Shown one piece after another: positions 39,789 through 50,791 of a stretch of DNA of 64,000 bases. Position 1 is the stretch's first letter, and every line of letters starts with the position of its first letter. Origin of the DNA: JBBROS01 sp963752225 (GTDB lineage Bacteria; Pseudomonadota; Alphaproteobacteria; Acetobacterales; Acetobacteraceae); contig CAVVXS010000007.1 of assembly GCA_963752225.1 (NCBI GenBank), positions 1,736,001-1,800,000 on the forward strand. The letters are read 5' to 3'. The position numbers and the translations under genes are program-made. A model generated the notes under the pieces. The model worked only from the letters and a program-made list of their open reading frames with translations. It was not told where the DNA came from and did not search any database.

Positions 39789-40355
39789 TCAGCCACGGAG
39801 GATCGTCCCGGTGCGGCGGATCTTCTTCTGCAGCTGCATGATGCCGTAAACCAACGCCTCGGCGGTGGGCGGACAACCCGGCACGTAGACGTCGACCGGC
39901 ACGATGCGGTCGCAGCCGCGCACGACGCTGTAGCTGTAGTGGTAGTAGCCGCCGCCATTGGCGCAGCTGCCCATGCTGATCACCCAGCGCGGCTCCGGCA
40001 TCTGGTCGTAGACCTTGCGCAGTGCAGGGGCCATCTTGTTGGTCAGCGTGCCGGCGACGATCATCACGTCGCTTTGCCGCGGCGACGCCCGCGGGATGAC
40101 GCCGAACCGGTCGAGGTCGTAGCGCGGCATGTAGGCGTGGATCATCTCCACCGCGCAACAGGCCAGACCGAACGTCATCGGCCACAGGCTGCCGGTGCGG
40201 GCCCAGTTCACCACCTTGTCCAGGTTGGCAACCACGAAGCCCTTGTCGGCGACCTCACCGGTGATGCCCTTGATGACTGCGTCCTGCTCCGGACCGGGCC
40301 TCAGGACCTCCCGGTTCCAGGCGATCGCGGCCTCGTCCATACGTGTCGCGCTCAT
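39789..40355 (-). CDS. nuoB: NADH-quinone oxidoreductase subunit B
   Basis: NuoB holds cluster N2, the final electron donor to quinone. The 188-residue protein has the tandem cysteines in FGLACCAVEM, then ISMGSCANGGGYYHYSY and YVPGCPPTAEALVYGI, which supply the four cluster ligands. The N-terminal 30 residues are variable. ATG at 40355 lies four bases after the nuoA stop. Confidence 0.98.
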   Translation of the reverse strand: MSATRMDEAAIAWNREVLRPGPEQDAVIKGITGEVADKGFVVANLDKVVNWARTGSLWPMTFGLACCAVEMIHAYMPRYDLDRFGVIPRASPRQSDVMIVAGTLTNKMAPALRKVYDQMPEPRWVISMGSCANGGGYYHYSYSVVRGCDRIVPVDVYVPGCPPTAEALVYGIMQLQKKIRRTGTILRG

Positions 40356-40359
40356 GCGA

Positions 40360-40722
40360 CTACTCCCATTCCAATGCGCCCTTGCGCCACTCGTAGATGA
40401 AACCGACCGTCAGGACTGCAAGGAAGCCGATCATCGAGAGAAAGCCGAAAACTCCGATGTCTGCGAGGCTGATCGCCCATGGAAACAGGAAGGCGACTTC
40501 CAGGTCGAAGATGATGAACAGGATTGCAACTAGGTAGAAGCGGACGTCGAACTTGCGGCGTGCATCGTCGAATGGCTCGAAGCCGCATTCATAGGACGAC
40601 AGCTTCTCCGGGTAGGGTTTCTGCCGCGCGGCGAGCAGCGAGCCGCCGACCATGGCCATCGCGATCAAGCCGCCGATGGCCAGGAACACCAGGATGGGGA
40701 AGTAGTCGGCAAGGATCGGCAT
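40360..40722 (-). CDS. nuoA: NADH-quinone oxidoreductase subunit A
   Basis: NuoA is a three-helix membrane subunit near the quinone cavity. The 120-residue protein has the conserved loop PEKLSSYECGFEPFDDARRKFDVRFY and the motif FIIFDLEVAFLFPW. ATG at 40722 has GGGAACGAG upstream. It is the first gene of a 14-gene nuo operon in canonical order. About 156 bases separate it from tRNA-Asp, with no clear promoter found there. Confidence 0.97.
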   Translation of the reverse strand: MPILADYFPILVFLAIGGLIAMAMVGGSLLAARQKPYPEKLSSYECGFEPFDDARRKFDVRFYLVAILFIIFDLEVAFLFPWAISLADIGVFGFLSMIGFLAVLTVGFIYEWRKGALEWE

Positions 40723-40878
40723 CTCGTTCCCTTTCGCCTTGGCCCCGGACGGCGGGCCGGCTCGCAACCGCCGCAATGCGGGCGTGCTGCAACGCAGCGG
40801 GATTACACCAGCCGCGCCCATCGGGCCATAGCGGACCCGGGGACGGCGACATCAGCTTATAGGGATCGGGGGGAAACG

Positions 40879-40955
<77 letters not shown>

Positions 40956-41044
40956 GTACTGCGGCGTTCCGCGTCCCGCCGTGTCAGGCGGGGGCTCCGT
41001 CTACGGCCCTGCCCCAGTTCCGTCAACCCGTAACCGGCGTGAAA

Positions 41045-41119
41045 TGGTGGGCGGTGACGGTTTCGAACCGCCGACCCTCTCGGTGTAAACGAGACGCTCT
41101 ACCGCTGAGCTAACCGCCC
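41045..41119 (-). tRNA. tRNA-Val (TAC)
   Basis: A complete cloverleaf of 75 bases is read on the minus strand. Acceptor GGGCGGT pairs with ACCGCCC, the D-arm is AGCTCAGCGGTAGAGC, the anticodon loop TTTACAC gives anticodon TAC, the T-arm is GGTTCGAAACC and CCA is encoded. It lies 89 bases upstream of tRNA-Asp on the same strand, and the two may be co-transcribed. Confidence 0.96.
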
Positions 41120-41123
41120 GCCA

Positions 41124-41158
41124 GCACCCCCCTAACCGCGACGCGGAAAAGGGGGTGC
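41124..41158 (-). terminator. stem-loop between lon and tRNA-Val
   Basis: GCACCCCC (41124-41131) pairs with GGGGGTGC (41151-41158), and inside it CCGCG (41136-41140) pairs with CGCGG (41142-41146), forming a two-part stem. It begins 30 bases downstream of the lon stop and ends five bases before tRNA-Val. There is no T-tract, so termination would be inefficient or Rho-assisted; it could alternatively be a processing site. Confidence 0.5.
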
Positions 41159-41188
41159 CAGGGTTCTAGAGGCTAGGACCGCCGCCGA

Positions 41189-43612
<2,424 letters not shown>

Positions 43613-43676
43613 AGGACCTCCTTGAAGGACAGTCCGCCGGGTCGGCACCCGTCGCGGCATGCCCCTGGCGCGTCAG

Positions 43677-43706
43677 TTAATATCGGCACCCGGCGCGGAG
43701 GAACAA
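43677..43706 (-). promoter_or_regulatory. candidate lon promoter set in a hairpin
   Basis: On the minus strand TTGTTC (43701-43706) and TATTAA (43677-43682) are 18 bases apart, about 65 bases upstream of the lon start. The -35 box lies in the loop of an 8-base perfect inverted repeat (GGCGCGGA 43692-43699 with TCCGCGCC 43712-43719) that begins 14 bases after the clpX stop. The hairpin may be a weak terminator for clpX that overlaps the lon promoter. Confidence 0.5.
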
Positions 43707-43733
43707 GGCCGTCCGCGCCGACGCCGCCGGGCC

Positions 43734-44987
43734 TCAGGCGCCGCCTTCGGCCCGCTCCTTGCCATAGGTGTAAAGCGGGTTGGCCCGCGCTTCAGCGACC
43801 TCCCGGTTGATCGTGACCTCCTCGACGCCGTCCAGCCCGGGCAGTTCGAACATCGTCGAAAGCAGGATGGACTCCATGATCGACCGCAGGCCGCGCGCGC
43901 CGGTCTTGCGGGCGATGGCGCGGGTCGCGACGGATTTTAGCGCGTCCTCGGTAAAGGAAAGCTTCACGCCTTCCATTTCGAACAGGCGGGCATACTGCTT
44001 CGAGAGCGCGTTCTTCGGCTTGGTCAGGATCTCGACCAGGGCATTCTCATCGAGATCCTCGAGCGTGGCCACGACCGGCAAGCGGCCGATGAACTCGGGG
44101 ATCAAGCCAAACTTCAGCAAGTCTTCCGGCTCGGTTTCGCGCAGGATGGCGCCGGTGCGGCGCTCATCGGGGTTGCGCACTTCGGCGCCGTAGCCGATCC
44201 CCGAGCCTTTTCCGCGCGAGCCGATGATCTTTTCCAGCCCGGAGAACGCGCCGCCGCAGATGAACAGGATGTTGGTCGTGTCCACCTGCAGGAACTCCTG
44301 CTGGGGATGCTTGCGGCCGCCTTGCGGCGGCACCGACGCAACCGTGCCTTCCATGATCTTCAGCAGCGCCTGCTGGACGCCCTCGCCGCTCACGTCGCGC
44401 GTGATGCTCGGGTTGTCGGACTTGCGGCTGATCTTGTCGACCTCGTCGATGTAGACGATGCCGCGCTGCGCACGCTCCACGTTGTAGTCAGCCGATTGCA
44501 GCAGCTTGAGAATGATGTTCTCGACGTCCTCACCGACATAGCCGGCTTCGGTCAGGGTCGTGGCATCCGCCATGGTGAACGGCACGTCGAGGATGCGCGC
44601 CAGGGTTTGCGCCAGCAGCGTCTTGCCGGACCCAGTTGGCCCGACCAGCAAAATGTTAGATTTTGCAATCTCGACGTCGTTGTTTTTGGCGCCATGAGCT
44701 AAGCGCTTGTAATGGTTGTGAACCGCTACGCTCAGCACCTTCTTCGCATGGCTCTGCCCGATGACGTAATCGTCGAGAACCTTGCAGATTTCCTTGGGTG
44801 TCGGCACGCCATCGCGTGATTTCACGAGATGCGTCTTGTGCTCCTCGCGGATGATATCCATGCAAAGCTCGACGCACTCGTCGCAGATGAACACGGTCGG
44901 TCCCGCAATTAACTTGCGGACCTCATGCTGCGACTTGCCACAGAACGAGCAATACAGGGTATTTTTCGAGTTGGGAGACTTGCCCAT
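43734..44987 (-). CDS. clpX: ATP-dependent Clp protease ATP-binding subunit ClpX
   Basis: ClpX unfolds substrates and feeds them to ClpP. The 417-residue protein has the N-terminal zinc-binding domain (YCSFCGKSQHEV and ICDECVELC, four cysteines), Walker A GPTGSGKTLLA, Walker B IVYIDEVDK, the pore loop GYVGEDVE, the ClpP-docking loop IGYGAEV and the sensor block PEFIGRLPV. ATG at 44987 has GGAG six bases upstream and follows a good promoter. An ATG 30 bases further upstream is in frame but badly placed. Confidence 0.98.
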   Translation of the reverse strand: MGKSPNSKNTLYCSFCGKSQHEVRKLIAGPTVFICDECVELCMDIIREEHKTHLVKSRDGVPTPKEICKVLDDYVIGQSHAKKVLSVAVHNHYKRLAHGAKNNDVEIAKSNILLVGPTGSGKTLLAQTLARILDVPFTMADATTLTEAGYVGEDVENIILKLLQSADYNVERAQRGIVYIDEVDKISRKSDNPSITRDVSGEGVQQALLKIMEGTVASVPPQGGRKHPQQEFLQVDTTNILFICGGAFSGLEKIIGSRGKGSGIGYGAEVRNPDERRTGAILRETEPEDLLKFGLIPEFIGRLPVVATLEDLDENALVEILTKPKNALSKQYARLFEMEGVKLSFTEDALKSVATRAIARKTGARGLRSIMESILLSTMFELPGLDGVEEVTINREVAEARANPLYTYGKERAEGGA

Positions 44988-45023
44988 GCACACTCCAGCC
45001 CGCCAACGCGGGATCACCTAATC

Positions 45024-45052
45024 AATTTAGACCCGTAAGCCTGCCCGGACAA
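45024..45052 (-). promoter_or_regulatory. candidate sigma70-type promoter for clpX
   Basis: On the minus strand TTGTCC (45047-45052) and TAAATT (45024-45029) are separated by exactly 17 bases, about 37 bases upstream of the clpX start. It would allow clpX expression apart from tig-clpP. A second element, GCTCGG...CCGAGC (around 45117-45136), forms a short hairpin after clpP. Confidence 0.55.
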
Positions 45053-45150
45053 GCATCGGACGTTTGCGCCGCCACCCAGAAGCAGCGGCGCAATCAATGC
45101 AAAACATATGCCCCGACCTGCTCGGAACAAGGACCGAGCCGGCCGGAGGG

Positions 45151-45792
45151 TTAAACCTTCGACGCGTCAGACGGAACCGGACGACGATCAACGACTTGGT
45201 CGACCAGGCCGAAGTCCCGCGATTCCTCGGCCGACATGTAGGTGTCACGCTCGAGCTTGGCTTCGATCATCGCCAGCTCCTGACCGGTGTGCCTGACGTA
45301 GATCTCGTTCAAGCGCTTGCGGAGGGTCAGGATTTCACGAGCCTGAATCTCGATGTCAGTGGCCTGGCCTTGGGCGCCGCCGCTCGGCTGGTGGATCATC
45401 ACCCGCGCATTCGGCAGTGCGTAGCGCTTGTCCTTGGCCCCGGCGCACAGCAGGAGGCTACCCATGCTGGCAGCCTGGCCGATGCACACCGTGCTGACGG
45501 GGCTGCGGATGTATTGCATGGTGTCGTAGATCGCGAGCCCGGCCGAAACGACGCCGCCGGGGCTGTTGATGTAGAAGCTGATGTCCTTGGCGGGGTTCTC
45601 GCTCTCGAGGAACAGCAGCTGGGCGCAAATCAGGGCCGATACCTGGTCATAAACCGCGCCGGTCAGGAAGATGATCCGCTCCTTCAGCAGGCGCGAGTAG
45701 ATGTCGAATGCCCGCTCGCCGCGGGCAGTCTGCTCGACCACCATCGGCACGAGGCCGTTGGCGTAAACTTCGACGGGGTCACGATCCCTCAT
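45151..45792 (-). CDS. clpP: ATP-dependent Clp protease proteolytic subunit ClpP
   Basis: ClpP forms the two-ring proteolytic chamber. The 213-residue protein has the complete catalytic triad: Ser109 in GQAASMGS, His134 in MIHQPSGG and Asp183 in ERDTYMS. The region FYINSPGGVV forms the oxyanion-side strand. It is followed by clpX after 163 bases and preceded by tig at 78 bases. I see no clear heat-shock promoter directly upstream. Confidence 0.98.
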   Translation of the reverse strand: MRDRDPVEVYANGLVPMVVEQTARGERAFDIYSRLLKERIIFLTGAVYDQVSALICAQLLFLESENPAKDISFYINSPGGVVSAGLAIYDTMQYIRSPVSTVCIGQAASMGSLLLCAGAKDKRYALPNARVMIHQPSGGAQGQATDIEIQAREILTLRKRLNEIYVRHTGQELAMIEAKLERDTYMSAEESRDFGLVDQVVDRRPVPSDASKV

Positions 45793-45870
45793 GTCTCACA
45801 TCCTTCGCTGGTCCACACATGATAGTGGGACAGTTACCATCGTCTTACAGTCCCGGGCGATCGGGCGGGT

Positions 45871-47280
45871 TCAGGACGCGGCAGGCTCCGGCTCGGCGGG
45901 CGCCGGGGCGGCCGGATCGGCGGCGGTCGGTTCGGACGCTGCTGGCGCGGCCGGCTCGGCGTCGGGCTCGGCGGACAGCGCCTCGGGGCTGACGACCCGC
46001 TCCTCGATCTGCGCCAGTTCGAGGATAAAATCGATCACCTTGTCCTCGTAGATCGGACCGCGCAGCCCGTCAGCCGCTTGCGGGTTCTTGCGGAAGAACT
46101 CCATGACTTCGGCTTCCTGGCCGGGGTAGCGTTGCGCTTCGGCGCGCATCGCCCGGGTCAGCTCGTCCGGCTGCACCTGGACACCGTTGGCGCGGCCGAT
46201 CTCACTCAGCAGCAAACCGAGCCGGACCCGGCGTTCGGCAATCGGCCGGTACTCGGCTTGCAGCGTCGCCTCGTCCTTGTCCTTGTCCTCGTCGTCGAGC
46301 TTGCCTTGCTTCAGATCGCTTTCGACCCGCGACCAGATCTGCTTGAACTCGCCCTCAACCATGCTGGGCGGCACGTCGAACGCGGCCTGCTTGGACAGCG
46401 CGTCGAGCAGGTCCCGCTTGATGCGCATGCGGCTGATCTGGTCGTACTCGCGCTGGATCTGTTGGCGGATGACGCCGCGCAGCTCGTCGAGGGACTCGAA
46501 GCCGATCTTGGCCGCAAGCGCGTCGTCGACCGGCATGGGCGTCGATTGCTCGAGCAGCTTGCCCGTCAGATCGAACGTGGCGGCTTTCCCCGCCAACTCC
46601 TTGGCGTGGTACTCGTCCGGGAAGGTGACATTAATCTGGCGCTCCTCGCCGACCTTCATGCCCTCCATTCCCTCGGAGAAGCCGGGGATGAAACCGCTGC
46701 CGCCCAGCTTCACCGCCATGTCCGTCCCGGTGCCGCCCGTAAAGGCGACGCCGTCGACTTTGCCGACGAAATCCACCGTCAACGTGTCGCCGACCTGGGC
46801 GCCCCGATCCTCAGTGACCGGTTCGCGGTTTTCCTGACGGGCGGCGACCTCCTCGAGCGCGCGGGCAACGGCATCCTCGGCCGGCTCGGCCTTGTAGCGG
46901 ACGAGCTGCAAGGCAGAGAAATCAGGAAGCGCGATCTCCGGCAGCAGCTCGACCTCGAGATCGAACTGCAGGTCCTGCTCCTTTTCGGGCAGCTGCTTGA
47001 CGTCGACCTTGGGCTGCCCGGCCGGCCGCAGACCACGCTCCTCGAACACCTGCTGCATCGCGCTCTGCACGCTTTCCTCGAGCACGTCCGCCATAACGGC
47101 CGTGCCGTATCGCTGCTTGACGATGCTTTGCGGCACCTTGCCGGGCCGGAAGCCCGGCAGCTTCACCGATTTGCCGATCTCGTTGAGCTTGGCGCTACGC
47201 TTTTCCTCGATGTCGGCAACCGGGACGGTGATGGCGAAGCCGCGGCGCAGGCCGTCGGAGAGCGTTTCGGTCACGTTCAT
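45871..47280 (-). CDS. tig: trigger factor
   Basis: Trigger factor is the ribosome-bound chaperone and prolyl isomerase. The 469-residue protein has the ribosome-binding motif GFRPGKVP in the N-domain (about residue 43), an FKBP-like PPIase domain (about 150-245, with GDTLTVDFVGKVDG), and the helical C-domain arms. The last 50 residues form an Ala/Pro/Glu-rich low-complexity tail. The start ATG at 47280 is only 24 bases from the 3' end of tRNA-Leu, so the mRNA 5' end is probably made by tRNA processing or a promoter shared with the tRNA. Confidence 0.97.
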   Translation of the reverse strand: MNVTETLSDGLRRGFAITVPVADIEEKRSAKLNEIGKSVKLPGFRPGKVPQSIVKQRYGTAVMADVLEESVQSAMQQVFEERGLRPAGQPKVDVKQLPEKEQDLQFDLEVELLPEIALPDFSALQLVRYKAEPAEDAVARALEEVAARQENREPVTEDRGAQVGDTLTVDFVGKVDGVAFTGGTGTDMAVKLGGSGFIPGFSEGMEGMKVGEERQINVTFPDEYHAKELAGKAATFDLTGKLLEQSTPMPVDDALAAKIGFESLDELRGVIRQQIQREYDQISRMRIKRDLLDALSKQAAFDVPPSMVEGEFKQIWSRVESDLKQGKLDDEDKDKDEATLQAEYRPIAERRVRLGLLLSEIGRANGVQVQPDELTRAMRAEAQRYPGQEAEVMEFFRKNPQAADGLRGPIYEDKVIDFILELAQIEERVVSPEALSAEPDAEPAAPAASEPTAADPAAPAPAEPEPAAS

Positions 47281-47304
47281 GAGGGCAGTTCCTACGGATG
47301 GCGG

Positions 47305-47389
<85 letters not shown>

Positions 47390-47411
47390 TGGCGGGTGGA
47401 TCAAGGCGGGG

Positions 47412-47440
47412 CGTGTAGCGCAAGGCAGACCACCGGACAA
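47412..47440 (-). promoter_or_regulatory. candidate promoter for tRNA-Leu and tig
   Basis: On the minus strand TTGTCC (47435-47440) and TACACG (47412-47417) are 17 bases apart, 23 bases upstream of the mature tRNA 5' end. The -10 box is a weak match. Confidence 0.4.
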
Positions 47441-47459
47441 GGCTCGGGCGCAGGAAGGC

Positions 47460-48083
47460 TCAGGCCAAGGCGGGCGAGAACGAGGGTGGCGGCCCGTGGA
47501 ACTCGCCGCTGAGTTTGGCGGCCGGCGGGGCGCCGCGCCGCCACAAGCGCAGCCACATCGCCTGTAACAGCGTGTAGGCGTTGGCGACGAGGGCCAGCCG
47601 CTCCTGCTCCGGCACGCCGCCGGGCTCGACGCATTCCATGACCAGCTCACCGGTGCGGCTGTCCTCGCCGACGACACGGAAGCCGGCAGCGCGGTAGAGC
47701 CGCAGCGCCGGCGCGTTGTCAGGCGCCACCAGCAGCCGCACGCGCCGGCAGCCGGCAACGGCGCGGAGCCGGGCAAGCGCCGCGCCCAGCGCCGCGCGGC
47801 CGAGACCGAGACCTTGGCATCCGACGTCGACGGCCAACCAACCCAGCCACCAGCAGGCGCGATCACGCCGGTCCGGGTGGACGACGAAAAAGCCGGCGAG
47901 CCTGCCGTCCAGTTCGAAGCCGACCAACGCGTGCGCGGGGCCCGCGCACACGGCGGCGAGGATGTCACCGACCGGCTCGAGGAAACGCTCGACGCGCTCG
48001 AGCTTGAGTAAAGCAACCATGCCCAGCTCGGACTTCCCGAACAGGCGAAAACGGAGGGACCCACGGTCCCTGAAGGTAGACAT
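47460..48083 (-). CDS. GNAT family N-acetyltransferase
   Basis: This GCN5-related acetyltransferase of 207 residues has an unknown acceptor. The core WWLGWLAVDVGCQGLGLGRAAL (about residues 78-99) contains the acetyl-CoA pyrophosphate-binding Q-x-x-G-x-G/A pattern as CQGLGLGRA, followed by VRLLVAPDNAPALRLYRAAGFRVVGE, the typical beta5-alpha4 motif. The last 30 residues are Arg/Pro-rich. ATG at 48083 has AAGG upstream; an internal ATG at 48020 would shorten it. It ends 70 bases before the tRNA-Leu gene on the same strand and may have no functional link to it. Confidence 0.8.
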   Translation of the reverse strand: MSTFRDRGSLRFRLFGKSELGMVALLKLERVERFLEPVGDILAAVCAGPAHALVGFELDGRLAGFFVVHPDRRDRACWWLGWLAVDVGCQGLGLGRAALGAALARLRAVAGCRRVRLLVAPDNAPALRLYRAAGFRVVGEDSRTGELVMECVEPGGVPEQERLALVANAYTLLQAMWLRLWRRGAPPAAKLSGEFHGPPPSFSPALA

Positions 48084-48372
48084 CAAAACCTTGCTGAACA
48101 ATTACTGACAACCGAACCATTCCCGCCGGTTAACCGGCAAGTTGCTCTAGGTCGTCAATCGCAGGCCCGGTGCCTAACCGGGCGCACACCTTTCGTCATG
48201 CTTGCCACGTAGCTCATTCGAGCTCGAAATTCAAGCGTTCATTCCGGATGCCTGCCGCGCCGGCTGCGCCGGACGGCCTTTGCGGCGACCAAGGCACGCC
48301 CTGGCCGAAGCGCTGACGGACCGGGGCCTGGGGCCCGAGGCCCCAACTGGTTCCGGGCAAAGTCGGCGCCGA
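48084..48372. other. intergenic region with clustered palindromes
   Basis: No gene is seen in these 289 bases. They hold a perfect 14-base palindrome GCCGGTTAACCGGC (48125-48138), a CCCGGT/ACCGGG hairpin (48166-48182), a perfect 12-base palindrome TTCGAGCTCGAA (48217-48228) and a GC hairpin GGGGCCT/AGGCCCC (48323-48344). The last is about 30 bases after the stop of the minus-strand E1-like gene and may act as its terminator. The first two lie upstream of the GNAT gene and could bind a regulator. Confidence 0.5.
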
Positions 48373-50751
48373 TCAGCCCAACAAAGCCTGTGCGCAAGCG
48401 TCCATGACGGCGTCCACGTCGAGCCCATACTCGGCATAGAGGTCCGGCAGGTCGCCGCTCTGGCCGAAGCGGTCCGGACCCAGCGGCACCACCCGTTGCC
48501 CCCTCACCCCGCCGAGCCAGGAGTGCGCCGCGGGGTGCCCGTCCAGCAACGTGACCAGGGCCGCATCGCGCGCCAGGGGGGCGAGCAGCTGCTCCACGTG
48601 GGAGACGGACGCCTCGCCACGGCGGCGGGCCCGGGCGGCGTCCAGCCAGCCGGCGTGCAGCCGGTCCGGGCTGGTGACCGCGAGCAGACCGGCGGACGGC
48701 ACCTCCTCGCGCAGCTCGGCGAACGCTTCCTCCGCCTCGGGCGCGACCGGGCCCTGATAGGCGATGGCGATCGGCGCGCCGTCGCCGGGCGGCACCACCC
48801 AGTGGCCGCCGGCGATCACCGCCTTGGGGTCGAGCGGGCGGTCGGTTTGCGGCAGTTGCCGGGTCGAGAGCCGGAGCCACACGGCCGAGCCAGACGGGTC
48901 CTGCATGTGCACGAAGGCGTGGCGGAGCAGGATCGCGAGCTCGTCCACATGGGCCGGCTCGTAGGAGGCGAGCCGGTCGGCGGCCATACCGATCAGCGGC
49001 GTGTTGATGCTCTGATGCTGGCCGCCCTCGGGAGCCAGCGAGATGCCGGACGGCGTCGAGACCAGCAGGAAGCGGGCGTCCTGGTAGCAGGCGTAGATCA
49101 GGGCATCGAGGCCGCGGTTGACGAACGGATCGTAGACGGTGCCGATCGGCAGCACCCGGGCGCCGGTCAGGCTGTGCTGCAGGCCGGCGGCAGCGAGGAT
49201 CAGGAACAGGTTCTGCTCGGCGATGCCGAGTTCGATATGCTGCCCGGACGGCGACATGCCCCAACGCTGGGCGCTGGCCAGCTTGGCGTCGCGGAACACG
49301 TCGTTGCGGGTGTGGCGGTCGAACACGCCGCGGCGGTTGACCCAGGGTCCGAGGTTGGTCGAGACCGTGACGTCGGGGCTGGTGGTCATGACGTGGGCAG
49401 CGAGGTCGGCCGCCTCCCCCTGCCCGCGCCCGATCTCGGCCAGGATGTCGCCGAACCCGGCCTGGGTGCTCATCTTGCGGCCCGACAGCCGCGGCGCCGG
49501 CAGGCGCGCCGGCACGTGCACCACCGGTGCCTCGAGCCGGCGGCCGGCCGGCGTCAGGGTGCGGGCAAACGGGGCGCTGTCGATCACCGCCTGGAACGCG
49601 TCGGCCGACAGATCGAGGCCCTCGGCCACGTCCCACTCATGCCCGTCGCGGATGCGCATCAGGTCGCGGAAGACCTGCATCTGGTCCCGGGTCATGAGCC
49701 CGGAATGGTTGTCCTTGTGCCCGGCAAACGGCAGGCCCATGCCCTTGACGGTGTAGGCGATGAAGCAGGTGGGCTGGTCGCCGTTGGCGTCGGCGGCGCG
49801 GAAGCTCTCGATCAGGTAGTCGACATCGTGGCCGCCGAGATTGGTCATCAGCTCGGCCAGCTCGTCGTCGGTCAGCGGGTCGATGATGGCGCGGATGCCG
49901 GCTTCGCGGCCGAGGTCGGCGAGCAGCGCTTGCCGCCAAGCGGCGCCGCCTTGGAAGGTGATGGCGGAGTAGAGGCTGTTGGGGCAGTCGTCGATCCACC
50001 GCTCCAGCGCTTCGCCGCCCTCGCGGGCGAAGGCGGCCTGCAGCTTGCGGCCGTATTTCAGGGTGACGACATCCCAGCCCATGTCGCGGAACAGGCCTTC
50101 GATGCGGCCGAACAGGCGGTCCGGCACGACGCTGTCGAGGCTCTGGCGGTTGTAGTCGATGATCCACCAGACATTGCGGACGTCGTGCTTCCAGCCTTCG
50201 AGCAGAGCCTCATAAATGTTGCCTTCGTCGAGCTCGGCGTCGCCGGCGATCGCCACCTGACGCCCGGCCGGCAAGGCCCCGGGCGCCGGGCCGTCGAGCC
50301 CGTGCAGGCGGACATAGTCCTGCATCAGCGCCGCAAAGCTGGTGAGCGCCACGCCGAGCCCGACCGAGCCGGTCGAGAAATCGACCTCCGGCCCGTCCTT
50401 GGTGCGGCTCGGGTAGCTCTGGATGCCGCCCATCTGCCGCAGCCCGGCCATCTTGTCCGGGGTTTGCCGCCCGAACAGCAGGTTGATGGCGTGGAACACC
50501 GGCCCGGCATGCGGCTTGACCGCAACGCGATCCTGCGGCTGCAGGATTTCGAAATAGAGCGCGGTCATGATGCTGATGACGCTGGCGCAGCTCGCCTGGT
50601 GGCCGCCGACCTTGAGGCCGTCGCGGTTGGGCCGGATGTGGTTGGCGTTGTGCACGGTCCAGGCTGACAGCCACAGCAGCTTGCGCTCCACCTGGTGCAG
50701 CGCCGCCAGACGGTCCGGCGGGATGGTGCCGAGCTTGGCCGGCGCGTTCAC
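48373..50751 (-). CDS. AceE-like thiamine diphosphate-dependent 2-oxoacid dehydrogenase E1 / transketolase family
   Basis: The 792-residue protein has the architecture of homodimeric pyruvate dehydrogenase E1 (AceE; E. coli 887 residues). It has an N-terminal ThDP domain with LKVGGHQASCASV, the ThDP-binding motif GDAELDEGN ending at DYNRQSLD (AceE has GDGE and N), NLGGHDVDYL, IAYTVKGMGLPFAGHKDNHSG, then a pyrimidine domain (about 470-640, with HIELGIAEQNLFLIL) and a transketolase C-terminal domain. The second Gly of GDGE is Ala here. Catalysis by decarboxylation of an oxo-acid is likely, but no E2 or E3 gene is nearby, so complex membership and substrate are open. It lies 40 bases after the malonyl-CoA decarboxylase gene. 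Confidence 0.8.
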   Translation of the reverse strand: MNAPAKLGTIPPDRLAALHQVERKLLWLSAWTVHNANHIRPNRDGLKVGGHQASCASVISIMTALYFEILQPQDRVAVKPHAGPVFHAINLLFGRQTPDKMAGLRQMGGIQSYPSRTKDGPEVDFSTGSVGLGVALTSFAALMQDYVRLHGLDGPAPGALPAGRQVAIAGDAELDEGNIYEALLEGWKHDVRNVWWIIDYNRQSLDSVVPDRLFGRIEGLFRDMGWDVVTLKYGRKLQAAFAREGGEALERWIDDCPNSLYSAITFQGGAAWRQALLADLGREAGIRAIIDPLTDDELAELMTNLGGHDVDYLIESFRAADANGDQPTCFIAYTVKGMGLPFAGHKDNHSGLMTRDQMQVFRDLMRIRDGHEWDVAEGLDLSADAFQAVIDSAPFARTLTPAGRRLEAPVVHVPARLPAPRLSGRKMSTQAGFGDILAEIGRGQGEAADLAAHVMTTSPDVTVSTNLGPWVNRRGVFDRHTRNDVFRDAKLASAQRWGMSPSGQHIELGIAEQNLFLILAAAGLQHSLTGARVLPIGTVYDPFVNRGLDALIYACYQDARFLLVSTPSGISLAPEGGQHQSINTPLIGMAADRLASYEPAHVDELAILLRHAFVHMQDPSGSAVWLRLSTRQLPQTDRPLDPKAVIAGGHWVVPPGDGAPIAIAYQGPVAPEAEEAFAELREEVPSAGLLAVTSPDRLHAGWLDAARARRRGEASVSHVEQLLAPLARDAALVTLLDGHPAAHSWLGGVRGQRVVPLGPDRFGQSGDLPDLYAEYGLDVDAVMDACAQALLG

Positions 50752-50791
50752 GCCGGACGCCTCAGGCCGGGGCGCATCGTGCCGACCGGCG

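Noticed and set aside
45793..45870. Heat-shock (sigma32) promoter before clpP
   Set aside because: TATCAT is present with a 17-base spacer, but the -35 TAAGAC matches neither sigma32 nor sigma70 consensus well.
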